A stretch of 64,000 nt of DNA from Winogradskyella sp. PC-19 (GCF_002163855.1 NZ_CP019332.1:2397145-2461144); one strand, 5' to 3'; positions 55,136 through 63,657 are shown, numbered from the stretch's first letter. A program made the numbers and translations. Notes: generated from the sequence alone by a model not told the origin.

Positions 55136-55585
55136 ATGAGTTTACAAGCAGATATAATGACCGCAATGAAAGCGGCTATGAAAGAGAAAAACCAGACCGC
55201 TTTGGCTGCACTAAGAGCAGTTAAATCTGAGATTTTATTGGCAAAGACTTCTGGTGGTAATGGTGAATTATCCGAAGAAGATGAGATTAAAATTTTATCT
55301 AAACTCGTAAAGCAACGTAAAGACAGTGCGTCGATTTTTACAGAGCAAAATAGACAAGATTTAGCAGAGCCGGAGTTAGCTCAGGCAGAAATAATTAGTC
55401 AATTTTTACCCGAGCAATTAGATGAATCTGCCATCACAGTAGTAGTAGAAAAAGCAATAGCTGATACAGGAGCCCAAGGTATGAAGGATATGGGTAAAGT
55501 TATGGGTATAGTTAATAAGCAATTAGCTGGACAAGCTGACGGTAAAACAATATCTACTATAGTTAAGACAAAATTAATGTCTTAA
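55136..55585 (+). CDS. YqeY/GatB-like domain protein
   Basis: A 149-aa protein of the YqeY family, related to the tail of the GatB amidotransferase subunit and thought to act on charged tRNA; precise role unknown. A-L-R-A-V-K-S-E-I at about 24, L-P-E-Q-L at about 92 and the C-terminal M-G-K-V-M-G-I-V mark the family. A possible -7-like TATCTTCG lies at 55104-55111. It follows the ftsZ terminator, a conserved flavobacterial neighbour. Confidence 0.93.
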   Translation: MSLQADIMTAMKAAMKEKNQTALAALRAVKSEILLAKTSGGNGELSEEDEIKILSKLVKQRKDSASIFTEQNRQDLAEPELAQAEIISQFLPEQLDESAITVVVEKAIADTGAQGMKDMGKVMGIVNKQLAGQADGKTISTIVKTKLMS

Positions 55586-55597
55586 ATCGTATACTTA

Positions 55598-55671
55598 GGC
55601 CTCGTAGTTCAACTGGATAGAATATCAGATTTCGGCTCTGAGGGTTGGAGGTTCGAATCCTCTCGAGGTCA
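55598..55671 (+). tRNA. tRNA-Arg (TCG)
   Basis: A complete cloverleaf: acceptor stem GGCCTCG / CGAGGTC (one G-T pair), anticodon stem TCAGA / TCTGA with loop TTTCGGC giving anticodon TCG, and T-arm GGAGGTTCGAATCCTC. The discriminator is A; CCA is not encoded. Part of its 3' end is repeated 112 bp downstream. Confidence 0.93.
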
Positions 55672-55676
55672 CGAAT

Positions 55677-55735
55677 AAATAGTTTAAACGAAAAAATGCC
55701 GAGTTTGCTCGAGTATTTTTTAGTTTAAACTATTT
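55677..55735 (+). terminator. Nested hairpin after tRNA-Arg
   Basis: Outer arms AAATAGTTTAAAC and GTTTAAACTATTT enclose an inner hairpin (AAAAAATGCCGAG with CTCGAGTATTTTTT, one or two mismatches). It begins six bases after the tRNA and is a probable terminator or processing structure. Confidence 0.6.
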
Positions 55736-55767
55736 TCAAAGCGGAACGCTTTAGGAAGCGCGAAGCT

Positions 55768-55783
55768 AATCCTCTTGAGGTCA
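55768..55783 (+). repeat. Duplicate of the tRNA-Arg 3' end
   Basis: AATCCTCTTGAGGTCA repeats the tRNA segment AATCCTCTCGAGGTCA (55656-55671) with one mismatch, 112 bp downstream. It could be a fossil attachment site of an integrative element or a decayed tRNA copy; no integrase gene is present. Confidence 0.5.
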
Positions 55784-55786
55784 ATT

Positions 55787-55824
55787 AATCCTAATATCTT
55801 TAAATAGAGTTATTAGGATTTTTT
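55787..55824 (+). terminator. Hairpin with T tail downstream of tRNA-Arg
   Basis: AATCCTAATA and TATTAGGATT pair across a 14-nt loop and are followed by four T. A second terminator-like structure in this gene-free stretch between tRNA-Arg and the next frame. Confidence 0.5.
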
Positions 55825-55915
55825 ATAAGACGTCATCTATAAATATTTACAAGTTAACTATTCAGACTGTTTATTCATCGAAAAACTATAATACAAGGGA
55901 GTTAACAATTTAATA

Positions 55916-56281
55916 TTGCGTGTAATAATTAATACCATTATTCATGTTAGCAGATTTAATCCCTTTATTCACAGTAATACTTTTTTAATAGTAGTATTTT
56001 TATTTATTTACAAAAATTCTTTACTAACTCATCCAGAGGTAAAGAGTCTTTCCTCTGAGAAACCATTTAAGTCCATAAATGATATGGACATGTCTTATTT
56101 AAATCAAAGTCTCAAAAACTTAGAATATATTAGTCAATTTGAACATTATTTATCCTGCAGAGAAGATTCTGACTTTTCATCAGAATTTCTTCAGAGCTTT
56201 AATCAATTAAAGATTGATGCACAACTAGCAACGCTAAATAGTACTAATGCAATAATGAAAAAAGTTAAAACTGCAGCTTAA
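55916..56281 (+). CDS. Doubtful small protein (121 aa or 65 aa)
   Basis: An open frame starting with TTG; a possible shorter version starts at ATG 56084. The long form would have one membrane helix (about residues 23-36) and a soluble helical tail rich in Ser/Leu. No family is recognised, and no ATG supports the N-terminal part. It lies between the tRNA-Arg region and the phosphorelay operon; the latter's repeat operator starts 11 bp after this frame ends. Confidence 0.35.
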   Translation: MRVIINTIIHVSRFNPFIHSNTFLIVVFLFIYKNSLLTHPEVKSLSSEKPFKSINDMDMSYLNQSLKNLEYISQFEHYLSCREDSDFSSEFLQSFNQLKIDAQLATLNSTNAIMKKVKTAA

Positions 56282-56291
56282 TTTTTAATTT

Positions 56292-56333
56292 CCATTCGTC
56301 GACACTTAACTGCCATCCAACGACACTTAATCT
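56292..56333 (+). promoter_or_regulatory. 21-bp-period direct repeat upstream of the H-NOX phosphorelay, probable LytTR operator
   Basis: Two adjacent 21-bp units begin CCATTCGTCGACACTTAAC and CCATCCAACGACACTTAAT; they agree at 15 of 21 positions and share CGACACTTAA. LytTR-domain regulators bind pairs of short direct repeats about two helical turns apart. The unit end lies 41 bp before the -7-like TACCTTG at 56374 and 75 bp before the first gene. A similar pair precedes the T9SS gene at the same distance. Confidence 0.6.
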
Positions 56334-56373
56334 CGCTTAACCGAAATCAAAATTATAAGTATAGTACATAATT

Positions 56374-56380
56374 TACCTTG
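56374..56380 (+). promoter_or_regulatory. -7-like element of the phosphorelay operon
   Basis: TACCTTG resembles the Bacteroidota TAnnTTTG element with a deviation. It lies at the same distance from the repeat operator as the better match upstream of the T9SS gene. Confidence 0.4.
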
Positions 56381-56407
56381 CATTATTCTAAAATGTAAAA
56401 ACTGATT

Positions 56408-56821
56408 ATGATACCTCTTAAAATAATGCTTATTGAAGATGATATGATTGAAGTGATGAAGCTAAATAGAGCAACTAGTTCACTAAAATTAAACCATAAA
56501 ATAATCGAAGCTAATAACGGAGAAGAAGCACTTAAAGCTCTTGAGCAAAAGGATAATCTTCCAGACATTATTTTGTTAGATTTAAATATGCCTAAAATTA
56601 ATGGTATAGAATTTTTAAAAATTCTAAAAACTGACGAAAGGCTAAAATATATACCTACCATAATATTAACCACCTCCAATAATCAACGTGATTTATTGGA
56701 GTGCTACAAAATAGGTGTAGCTGGTTACATTCTAAAACCATTAAAATATGAGGAGTATGTTTTTAAAATAGAAAAATTATTATCATATTGGAGTATTAAT
56801 GAATTGATTAAAGTATTATGA
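56408..56821 (+). CDS. Receiver-only (CheY-like) response regulator
   Basis: A 137-aa single-domain receiver with acidic pocket E10-D11-D12, phospho-acceptor Asp58 in L-L-D-L-N-M-P, the T-T-S switch near 86 and Lys in L-K-P-L near 109. It has no output domain, so it likely relays phosphate, here presumably from the kinase to the Hpt protein. Its stop overlaps the H-NOX start (ATGA). Confidence 0.93.
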   Translation: MIPLKIMLIEDDMIEVMKLNRATSSLKLNHKIIEANNGEEALKALEQKDNLPDIILLDLNMPKINGIEFLKILKTDERLKYIPTIILTTSNNQRDLLECYKIGVAGYILKPLKYEEYVFKIEKLLSYWSINELIKVL

Positions 56822-57357
56822 AAGGAATAATATTTACCGAGTTTTTAGAATTAGTTGAGAATAAATTTGGTCTTGGCATGGTCGATAAAATCATCAACCA
56901 GTCAGAATTGAAGTCTGGAGGTGTTTACACTTCAGTAGGTACATATGAATTTTCAGAAATGCTACAGCTTATATCTCAACTGAGTGAAAATACCGATATA
57001 TCTGTCGATGATTTACTTTTAGTCTACTCTGAACATCTATTTTCTGTTTTAATAAACTCTTATCCCAGTTTAATTGAGCATTACAAAACCCCTATGGATC
57101 TTTTAGCATCAATTGAAAACCATATACATGTAGACGTGCAAAAAATTTATACAGAAGCACAATTACCTACTTTTGAACTAGAAGAACGTACAGAAACTAA
57201 AATGGTAATGGTTTACAAATCTGATAGAGCTTTATACATGCTAGGTAAAGGATTAATGCTAGAAACATTTAAACTCTTTAACATCCCTGTGGATATTAAA
57301 TTTGAGAAACTTAATGATGATGGCACAGAAGTAAGATTTTTTATAAATAAAAAATAA
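56818..57357 (+). CDS. H-NOX heme nitric oxide sensor
   Basis: A 179-aa HNOB/H-NOX protein that binds heme and senses nitric oxide in the cytoplasm. The heme-ligand His is His104 in E-N-H-I-H-V-D-V by alignment with soluble guanylate cyclase, Pro117 is the conserved heme-bending Pro, and Y133-K-S-D-R137 is the Y-x-S-x-R motif that holds the propionates. The position of the distal Tyr found in O2-binding members appears to be Leu142, which suits a NO-selective sensor. It is the second gene of a five-gene relay operon. Confidence 0.93.
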   Translation: MKGIIFTEFLELVENKFGLGMVDKIINQSELKSGGVYTSVGTYEFSEMLQLISQLSENTDISVDDLLLVYSEHLFSVLINSYPSLIEHYKTPMDLLASIENHIHVDVQKIYTEAQLPTFELEERTETKMVMVYKSDRALYMLGKGLMLETFKLFNIPVDIKFEKLNDDGTEVRFFINKK

Positions 57358-57362
57358 GGATT

Positions 57363-59825
57363 TTGGAGGAAGTAGATATTCTTAAAAGAGCACTGGTTAG
57401 AGAAAGAGCCTCAAGAAAGGCTGCTGAAGCTATTCTAGAGGCTAAATCTGCTGAACTTTATAACCTGAATAAAAAATTAGAAACCTCACATGAAAAACTT
57501 AATGTCTTATATAATAAGACTACCTCTCAACTTCAAGGTGTTTTTGAAAATATAGTAGATGCTTATGTGATTATGGATTTATGGGGTAATGTTTTAAAGA
57601 TGAATGATGCCGCTGTAGAATTGTTAGGATTTCAAAGTGCTAAAGATGATTATAATTTAATAAAAATTGTCAATCCTAAAGAAGTACATCGCATAGCTCC
57701 TGCATTTAGGACTTTAAATGAAAAAGGTTCTATTACAGATTTTAAAATAAAGATAGTTACGCTAAAGAAAGAGCACAAACTTATTCATATTAATGCCAGT
57801 ATCATCTATGAAAACAATATTCCCGTTGCCGCCCAAGGAATTATTAGAGATATAACATTGGATAACAATTATCAATTAGCAATTGAAAGCGAGAAACAAA
57901 AGTATAGTAATGTAATAGCCAATATGAATCTTGGTTTAGTTGAAGTAAATAACAACGATGAAATTTTGATGGTTAATCAAAGTTTTGAAATTATGTCTGG
58001 ATATTCAGCAAAAGAACTTATTGGAAAAAAAGGATCAGAACTATTCTTTGAACCTAGCAATAATACTATTAATTCAGAAACAAGAAAACGAATTAGAGGG
58101 GAATCCAGTTCTTATGAATTAAATGTAAAGACTAAAGCTGGTGATTTACGTTGTTGGCTTGTAAGCGGTGCACCTAATTATGATGCAAAAGGAAATGTAA
58201 TTGGTTCTATTGGAATTCATTTAGATATAACGGAAGGAAAAAGAAACTTAAAACTATTAAAAGAGAAAAAAGATGAATTAGATATCATTTTAAATAATGC
58301 CTCCATAGGAATTGTGCTTGGAAAGAATGAAAAAATTTTGAGAACAAATCCAAGCTTCAATAAAATGTTAGGATATAAAAGCAATGAACTATTTGGAAAA
58401 AATATGAGTCATATCACAGTATTAGATGATTTTTATGAGAATCAACATAATTTAGATAAATTAAGTCAAGGACTAATTGATAACTTTATAATCAATAAAA
58501 GATTCAGATGTAAAGATAAATCTTATATATGGGCAAGGACCAATGTTTCTGGAGTACGAGATTACAACGGAGAATTAAAATATCAAATAGCAACAATAGA
58601 AGATATAACTACAGAAAGGAATAAGTCTTTGATTTTTCAAATGATTAATAATTTGACAAAATCGATTTTAGGTAAAATAAATGTAAATGAATTAGCATGG
58701 GAAATCGTTAATATTTTGGGAGAATATTTACAAACGGAAGATTGTGTAATTTATGTTGTTGACAATACTAATAAAACGCTACAACAAGTTGCGGCGCTAG
58801 GGAATAAATTGGATGAAGATAAAAATATTTTAAATAAATTAACTTTTTCATTTGGAGAGGGAATTGTCGGTGAGGTGGCTAAAACGGGAAAGTCAGAACT
58901 GATAAAAGATACTTCAAAAGATAGTAGATATGTTATAGACGATAAGATGAGATTTTCAGAGATAACAGTCCCAATAATTAGAAATAGCAAAGTAATAGGA
59001 ATTATAGATGCTGAGCACATAAATATAAATTATTTTACCAAAGAACATTTGAAAACATTAGAAAGTGTTGCTCATATAGTAGGAATACAAATAGAAACAG
59101 CGGTTAACATTAGTAAAAGAGAAAAAGCAGAAGCAACAAATAATGAGTTATTAGAAAAATTAGAAAAAAGTAATTTTGAATTGCACGAATATGCACACAT
59201 TGTCTCACATGATTTAAAGTCACCTCTCAGAAGTATTAATGCTTTGGTAAATTGGCTTAAGGAGGATAATCAAGATAAATTTGATGAAAATAGTCTTCAA
59301 AATTTATCTCATATTGAAGCTATATTAGAAAAAATGGAACTTTTGATTTCTAATGTCTTGGAATATTCCGGTATTAATTCAAATGATTATGACACTGAAT
59401 ATGTAGATTTAAATGAGCTTATAAATGAACTTTCAAAGATTTTATTAATTCCTAAACATATAAAATTTAATGTTACAAGACGACTTCCGATTGTAAAAGG
59501 TGATAAGGTTAAATTGCAGCAACTCTTTCAAAACTTAATTGGAAATGCTATTAAGTTTAATGACAAAAAGGAGGGCTTAATAGAACTAGATATAGAAGAT
59601 GAAAATTCATTTTTTCAGTTTTCTATTAGTGACAACGGTATGGGAATTGAAAAACAGTATCACGACAAGATTTTTAAGATGTTCAATGCTTTAAATAAAA
59701 GTAAAAATTCCACAGGTATTGGACTATCCATCGTTAAAAAAATAGTAGACTTGTATAAAGGTCAGATTTGGGTTGAATCCGAATATGGTAAAGGTACAAC
59801 CTTTCACTTTACACTTAAGAAATAG
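57363..59825 (+). CDS. PAS-PAS-PAS-GAF sensor histidine kinase
   Basis: An 820-aa soluble histidine kinase, start TTG, five bases after the H-NOX gene. Order: an N-terminal coiled coil (about 1-55), three PAS domains (about 60-170, 180-295, 300-415), a GAF domain (about 430-580), HisKA with His616 in S-H-D-L-K-S-P-L-R, and a HATPase with N-L-I-G-N-A-I-K-F, D-N-G-M-G-I and G-I-G-L-S-I-V. No membrane segment and no receiver are present. H-NOX proteins commonly control the kinase encoded beside them by direct contact; this is inferred here. Confidence 0.93.
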   Translation: MEEVDILKRALVRERASRKAAEAILEAKSAELYNLNKKLETSHEKLNVLYNKTTSQLQGVFENIVDAYVIMDLWGNVLKMNDAAVELLGFQSAKDDYNLIKIVNPKEVHRIAPAFRTLNEKGSITDFKIKIVTLKKEHKLIHINASIIYENNIPVAAQGIIRDITLDNNYQLAIESEKQKYSNVIANMNLGLVEVNNNDEILMVNQSFEIMSGYSAKELIGKKGSELFFEPSNNTINSETRKRIRGESSSYELNVKTKAGDLRCWLVSGAPNYDAKGNVIGSIGIHLDITEGKRNLKLLKEKKDELDIILNNASIGIVLGKNEKILRTNPSFNKMLGYKSNELFGKNMSHITVLDDFYENQHNLDKLSQGLIDNFIINKRFRCKDKSYIWARTNVSGVRDYNGELKYQIATIEDITTERNKSLIFQMINNLTKSILGKINVNELAWEIVNILGEYLQTEDCVIYVVDNTNKTLQQVAALGNKLDEDKNILNKLTFSFGEGIVGEVAKTGKSELIKDTSKDSRYVIDDKMRFSEITVPIIRNSKVIGIIDAEHININYFTKEHLKTLESVAHIVGIQIETAVNISKREKAEATNNELLEKLEKSNFELHEYAHIVSHDLKSPLRSINALVNWLKEDNQDKFDENSLQNLSHIEAILEKMELLISNVLEYSGINSNDYDTEYVDLNELINELSKILLIPKHIKFNVTRRLPIVKGDKVKLQQLFQNLIGNAIKFNDKKEGLIELDIEDENSFFQFSISDNGMGIEKQYHDKIFKMFNALNKSKNSTGIGLSIVKKIVDLYKGQIWVESEYGKGTTFHFTLKK

Positions 59826-59828
59826 AAA

Positions 59829-60146
59829 ATGCAACAACCAAATTTATCATATTTAAAAAGCATGTCTGATGGTGATAAGGTTTTTCAGCAAAAATTAATA
59901 GATATCATAAAGTCTGAGTTTCCAATAGAGAAAAAACATTACCTTAATAATATTAAAGATAAAAATTTTAAAGCAACAGCTGAAAATGTTCATAAAATTA
60001 AACATAAAATTAGTATTTTAGGACTTGTTAAGGGTTATGAAATAGCGGCTAATTATGAAAATAACCTAAATCAAAATAGTACTAAGGGTAAAGCTGAATT
60101 TGAATCTATATTAAAGTTAATAACAAAATTTTTAAAGACCATATAA
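59829..60146 (+). CDS. Hpt phosphotransfer protein
   Basis: A 105-aa histidine phosphotransfer domain. The likely phospho-His is His55 in V-H-K-I-K-H-K-I-S-I-L-G, the Bacteroidota variant of H-x-L-K-G. Freestanding Hpt proteins pass phosphate between receivers, here between the CheY-like protein and the LytTR regulator. It starts three bases after the kinase gene. Confidence 0.85.
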   Translation: MQQPNLSYLKSMSDGDKVFQQKLIDIIKSEFPIEKKHYLNNIKDKNFKATAENVHKIKHKISILGLVKGYEIAANYENNLNQNSTKGKAEFESILKLITKFLKTI

Positions 60147-60155
60147 ACCTACTTT

Positions 60156-60872
60156 ATGAATTGTATTATTATTGATGATGAAGCGACAGCAAGAGCTATA
60201 ATTTCTCAATATTGCTCAAATGTCTCAAGTTTGAATATGTTGGAAGAATTTTCAAATGCAATGCAAGCCATAAAATATCTTAATCAAAACATAGTAGACT
60301 TAATATTTTTGGATATTCATATGCCAGATTTTACAGGTTTTGATTTTATAGAAACTTTAAAAAATATACCAAAAATTATCCTTACCACATCAGATGCTAA
60401 TTTTGCTATACTAGCATTTGAGTACGATTGTATTGTCGATTATTTGGTAAAACCAATAACACCAGAACGTTTTCAAAAAGCAATTCAGAAAGCAGAGTCT
60501 TCACCAACTGTAAAAAAATCTACTGGAGAAAGTTCTACTGAAAAAGTCGAAACGACATCAGGCAATGATTTGTATGTCAATATCGATAGAAGACTTATTA
60601 AAATCGATATCCCAAGTATTTATTTGGTAGAAGCCAAAGGCGATTATATCCATGTAAAAACAGAAGATAAAAATTATACAGTACATTCAACGCTTAAAAA
60701 AATTGAAGAGAAATTACCAGATAGCTTATTCCTTAAAGTACATCGTTCATATATTATTAACGTCGATAAAATTATTGATATCGAGGATAATAGTGTGCTT
60801 ATAAAAAAGGATGTGATACCTGTAAGTCGTTCAAATAGACCTGAGTTAATGAAAAGACTAAATTTACTTTAA
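60156..60872 (+). CDS. LytTR response regulator
   Basis: A 238-aa two-component regulator: receiver with D7-D8 and Asp53 in F-L-D-I-H-M-P, a linker rich in Ser/Thr (about 125-140), and a LytTR DNA-binding domain (about 145-238) with I-Y-L-V-E-A-K-G-D-Y, L-K-V-H-R-S-Y and P-V-S-R. It is the output end of the operon. Repeat operators of the expected type lie upstream of this operon and of the next gene. Confidence 0.94.
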   Translation: MNCIIIDDEATARAIISQYCSNVSSLNMLEEFSNAMQAIKYLNQNIVDLIFLDIHMPDFTGFDFIETLKNIPKIILTTSDANFAILAFEYDCIVDYLVKPITPERFQKAIQKAESSPTVKKSTGESSTEKVETTSGNDLYVNIDRRLIKIDIPSIYLVEAKGDYIHVKTEDKNYTVHSTLKKIEEKLPDSLFLKVHRSYIINVDKIIDIEDNSVLIKKDVIPVSRSNRPELMKRLNLL

Positions 60873-60874
60873 AG

Positions 60875-60916
60875 CCATTGGTCGATAGTAAACGGTCTTC
60901 CGTCGCTTCCATTTCT
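60875..60916 (+). promoter_or_regulatory. 21-bp-period repeat upstream of the T9SS gene, probable LytTR operator
   Basis: The first unit, starting CCATTGGTCGATAGTAAAC, agrees with the first unit upstream of the phosphorelay operon at 16 of 21 positions; the second unit keeps CCGTCG at a 21-bp offset (GTCG at 60881 and 60902). The pair ends 41 bp before the -7 element and 72 bp before the start codon. Confidence 0.6.
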
Positions 60917-60956
60917 ATGCCAATCGAAAATTAATAAATAAACTCTGATAGCTAGA

Positions 60957-60964
60957 TAGTTTTG
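60957..60964 (+). promoter_or_regulatory. -7 promoter element of the T9SS gene
   Basis: TAGTTTTG matches TAnnTTTG exactly, 24 bp before the ATG. No -33 element is evident, consistent with an activator-dependent promoter using the repeats upstream. Confidence 0.55.
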
Positions 60965-60988
60965 TTTCATATTATTAAATGAAATAGA

Positions 60989-63592
60989 ATGAAATCAGAA
61001 CTTTACACTTTAAAAAATCAACTAAGATTAATCCTAATATTAGCATTAAGTTTTATTGGTCAAGCACAAGAAGGAGAACCTTTTTACTGCGATTATAATG
61101 CTTACTTATTTCAGTACAATGATGTTTTTGCCATAGACTTGGCTTCTGGTGACTCTTATAGAGTAGCAACAGATATAACTCCAGGTAATGTTAATGCAGC
61201 AGCTTATAATCCTGCAGACGGATACATTTGGGGTTCTTTATCATCACCTGCAAAATCTATTGTAAAGATTGGTAAGGATTTTTCTACAACAACGTATTAC
61301 ATTGAAGAATTGCCTAACAATGGAAGGTATATTGGAGACGTAAGTGCTACTGGAATGTATTTCCTAAAAGGTGGCGGAACAACCTATTACAAAATAGATT
61401 TAGACCCAGAATCTTCAACTTACATACAGCATAATGCTACAGAAAGCCTGTCTCAAAATATCAGTATTCACGATTGGGCATTTAACGCAGTAGATAATCA
61501 ATTATATACAGTAGAAAAGAACTCGAATATACTTTACAGAATTAATCCTGATAATGGACAAGTAACATCATTAGGTGTTGTGCCAATTTTAGATGGTAAT
61601 AATTATACGTATGGTGCTGTATATTTTGATGCAGACGGACGTTTTTACGTGTCGGCAAATCAAACAGGAACGATATATGTTATTCAAGCTGTGCAGAATG
61701 TGAATAGTGCTGATGATATGGAATCTAACCTGTTTGCTTTTGGACCATCGAGTGCCAGTAACGATGGTGCGCGTTGTCCTACAGCGCCAGTATTACAAGA
61801 AGATTGTGATAATGGTATTGATGATGATGGCGATGGACTTATTGATTGCGAAGACCCATCATGTTCTGGTTTTGGTTCTTGTGAGGTTATAGAGCCACCT
61901 GTTTCTGGTGGAGATGGCGGCGGATTAGAAAGTAATAATCGCCTATCTGAACAGATTAATAAGCGTAATTTTAATCGTGCGAAATCTGGTTATACATTTA
62001 ATAGAAGTACAGCACCAAGGTTCGAAAGACCGCAAAGTTACTTGCAGCGTAATACCGACAATTCGTTTACCCTAGAAGACTTTATTCCTGTAGGTGTTAT
62101 TGGCGAGACTGAAGCTATTAATTCTTCGCCAACAGATTTATTAGAGATTACAAATGCAACAGAGATATTCGCAGTAGATTATATGAATGTCGATACGCCT
62201 ATTGCCACCATATTAGCATTAAAAACTGAAGATGGAGTTTACGAACACACTAAATATATTTGTGATCGTTTATTAGGAGCTGAGTTAATAACAGTGTCTA
62301 CAATAAATATTAATGAGCAGCAGTTTATTAAATCTGTAATAAAAAATCCTGATGGTACACATGAGTTTGTATTAAGCTTATCTGCAAAAGTGATTAATAA
62401 TGATGCTGAATTTGCTATAGAAAGCCACTGGAATTTAGATAAGTACGAAGAAAATACAACGTTCTATAATTTTCAGATATGGGCTAATACTGTAGACGAT
62501 TTATACTTATTAGGCGCCGAGGTTTTAAACCTATTGGCTATCGAAAAGCCAATTGTAGATTACAATAATTCTGAACCACCAGTAGTATTTGTAAGAAAGG
62601 GAGAATACAACAATGGCGGATTAGACTTGCAAATTATAAATATCAATGCAACACAGAGCGTCAACTTTGATGCGGGCTATAGAACTTCTGAAACAGCTGA
62701 GTTTAGTAACCTTAATATGGATATTGACTTAAACGGGCAATACCTAACTAACATTAGAGTAGAAACTGGACTATTATTTGATATTGGTTTTAGAATCGGT
62801 GATGGCATCACTACACCAGACGATTTGTTTATGTCTGATGGCCCTTGGGGATTAGACGATTCTCAAGAAGGAACAAATATAGATAGTTATGAAATTACAA
62901 CTAATGACTATACTTTTGCTGAGCAAGACAGGCCAATAGAACGTAATGTTTATTTAGACGCTACAACAAATACTTATGTTGCTGTTTATAGAGCTTTGAC
63001 ACCACGTTTTAAAGCTATAGACTTAACCACCTTTAGTAGTTTAAAATTTAAAGCAAAAGGGACAGGGCAATTAGAAATCGCTTTTGTTAAGGAAAGTATC
63101 ACTGATTGGGGCCAACAATTTAAAAGAACAGTTACGTTATCCGATACTTGCCAAACCTATTTGCTGCCAATTGAAGAGTTTGCTTCTAGCACAGGAAACG
63201 GCTCGCTCGACGATGTAGTTACATTAGTGTTTACAATGGTATCTCAAGACGGAACATTAGTAAATAAAAAAATGACTTTAGAGAATTTAAGACTCTCGAA
63301 TAACAATGCATTATCAGTAGAAGATTTTTCTAGTGACGTATCAGAATTAAGAGCATTCCCTAACCCAATGGATACGCAAACAGAATTGCAATTTACAGCT
63401 GCACAAAACGAAACAATCAGTTGTATTATTTACAATACACTTGGTAAAGAAGTGTACAAGACAACTTTTGATGCAAAATCTGGTAAAAATAGTATGACCC
63501 TAAAAAATGAAGGCTTAGTCCCGGGCTTATACTTCTGTAAGTTGCAAAGCCAATACAATGATTACAAAATAATAAAGCTATTAGTGAAGTAG
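60989..63592 (+). CDS. T9SS-exported multidomain protein with propeller-like N-terminus
   Basis: An 867-aa secreted protein. A signal peptide (cleavage near IGQAQ, about residue 27) is followed by a propeller-like region (about 35-250, DUF6923-type), an Asp-rich loop (D-C-D-N-G-I-D-D-D-G-D-G-L) at about 270 resembling calcium-binding thrombospondin-type repeats, a central region of unknown fold, a possible beta-sandwich (about 650-780), and a C-terminal type A sorting domain (A-F-P-N-P-M, then G-L-Y-F-C-K-L and K-L-L-V-K). The last is the export signal of the type IX system. No enzyme motif is recognised. Its promoter shares a repeat with the LytTR operon before it. Confidence 0.85.
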   Translation: MKSELYTLKNQLRLILILALSFIGQAQEGEPFYCDYNAYLFQYNDVFAIDLASGDSYRVATDITPGNVNAAAYNPADGYIWGSLSSPAKSIVKIGKDFSTTTYYIEELPNNGRYIGDVSATGMYFLKGGGTTYYKIDLDPESSTYIQHNATESLSQNISIHDWAFNAVDNQLYTVEKNSNILYRINPDNGQVTSLGVVPILDGNNYTYGAVYFDADGRFYVSANQTGTIYVIQAVQNVNSADDMESNLFAFGPSSASNDGARCPTAPVLQEDCDNGIDDDGDGLIDCEDPSCSGFGSCEVIEPPVSGGDGGGLESNNRLSEQINKRNFNRAKSGYTFNRSTAPRFERPQSYLQRNTDNSFTLEDFIPVGVIGETEAINSSPTDLLEITNATEIFAVDYMNVDTPIATILALKTEDGVYEHTKYICDRLLGAELITVSTININEQQFIKSVIKNPDGTHEFVLSLSAKVINNDAEFAIESHWNLDKYEENTTFYNFQIWANTVDDLYLLGAEVLNLLAIEKPIVDYNNSEPPVVFVRKGEYNNGGLDLQIININATQSVNFDAGYRTSETAEFSNLNMDIDLNGQYLTNIRVETGLLFDIGFRIGDGITTPDDLFMSDGPWGLDDSQEGTNIDSYEITTNDYTFAEQDRPIERNVYLDATTNTYVAVYRALTPRFKAIDLTTFSSLKFKAKGTGQLEIAFVKESITDWGQQFKRTVTLSDTCQTYLLPIEEFASSTGNGSLDDVVTLVFTMVSQDGTLVNKKMTLENLRLSNNNALSVEDFSSDVSELRAFPNPMDTQTELQFTAAQNETISCIIYNTLGKEVYKTTFDAKSGKNSMTLKNEGLVPGLYFCKLQSQYNDYKIIKLLVK

Positions 63593-63620
63593 AGTTTCAT
63601 TAATGATTTGGTTTGATGGG

Positions 63621-63657
63621 CAGAAGGCAAAAGCGAAAGCTTTTGCTTTCTGTTTTT
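63621..63657 (+). terminator. Intrinsic terminator after the T9SS gene
   Basis: CAGAAGGCAAAAGC and GCTTTTGCTTTCTG form a 14-bp stem (one G-T pair) with a GAAA loop, followed by six T. Confidence 0.9.

Noticed and set aside
55871-55891. TTATTCATCG motif upstream of the doubtful 121-aa frame as a further LytTR site
   Set aside because: It agrees at only about 10 of 21 positions and lacks a partner unit.
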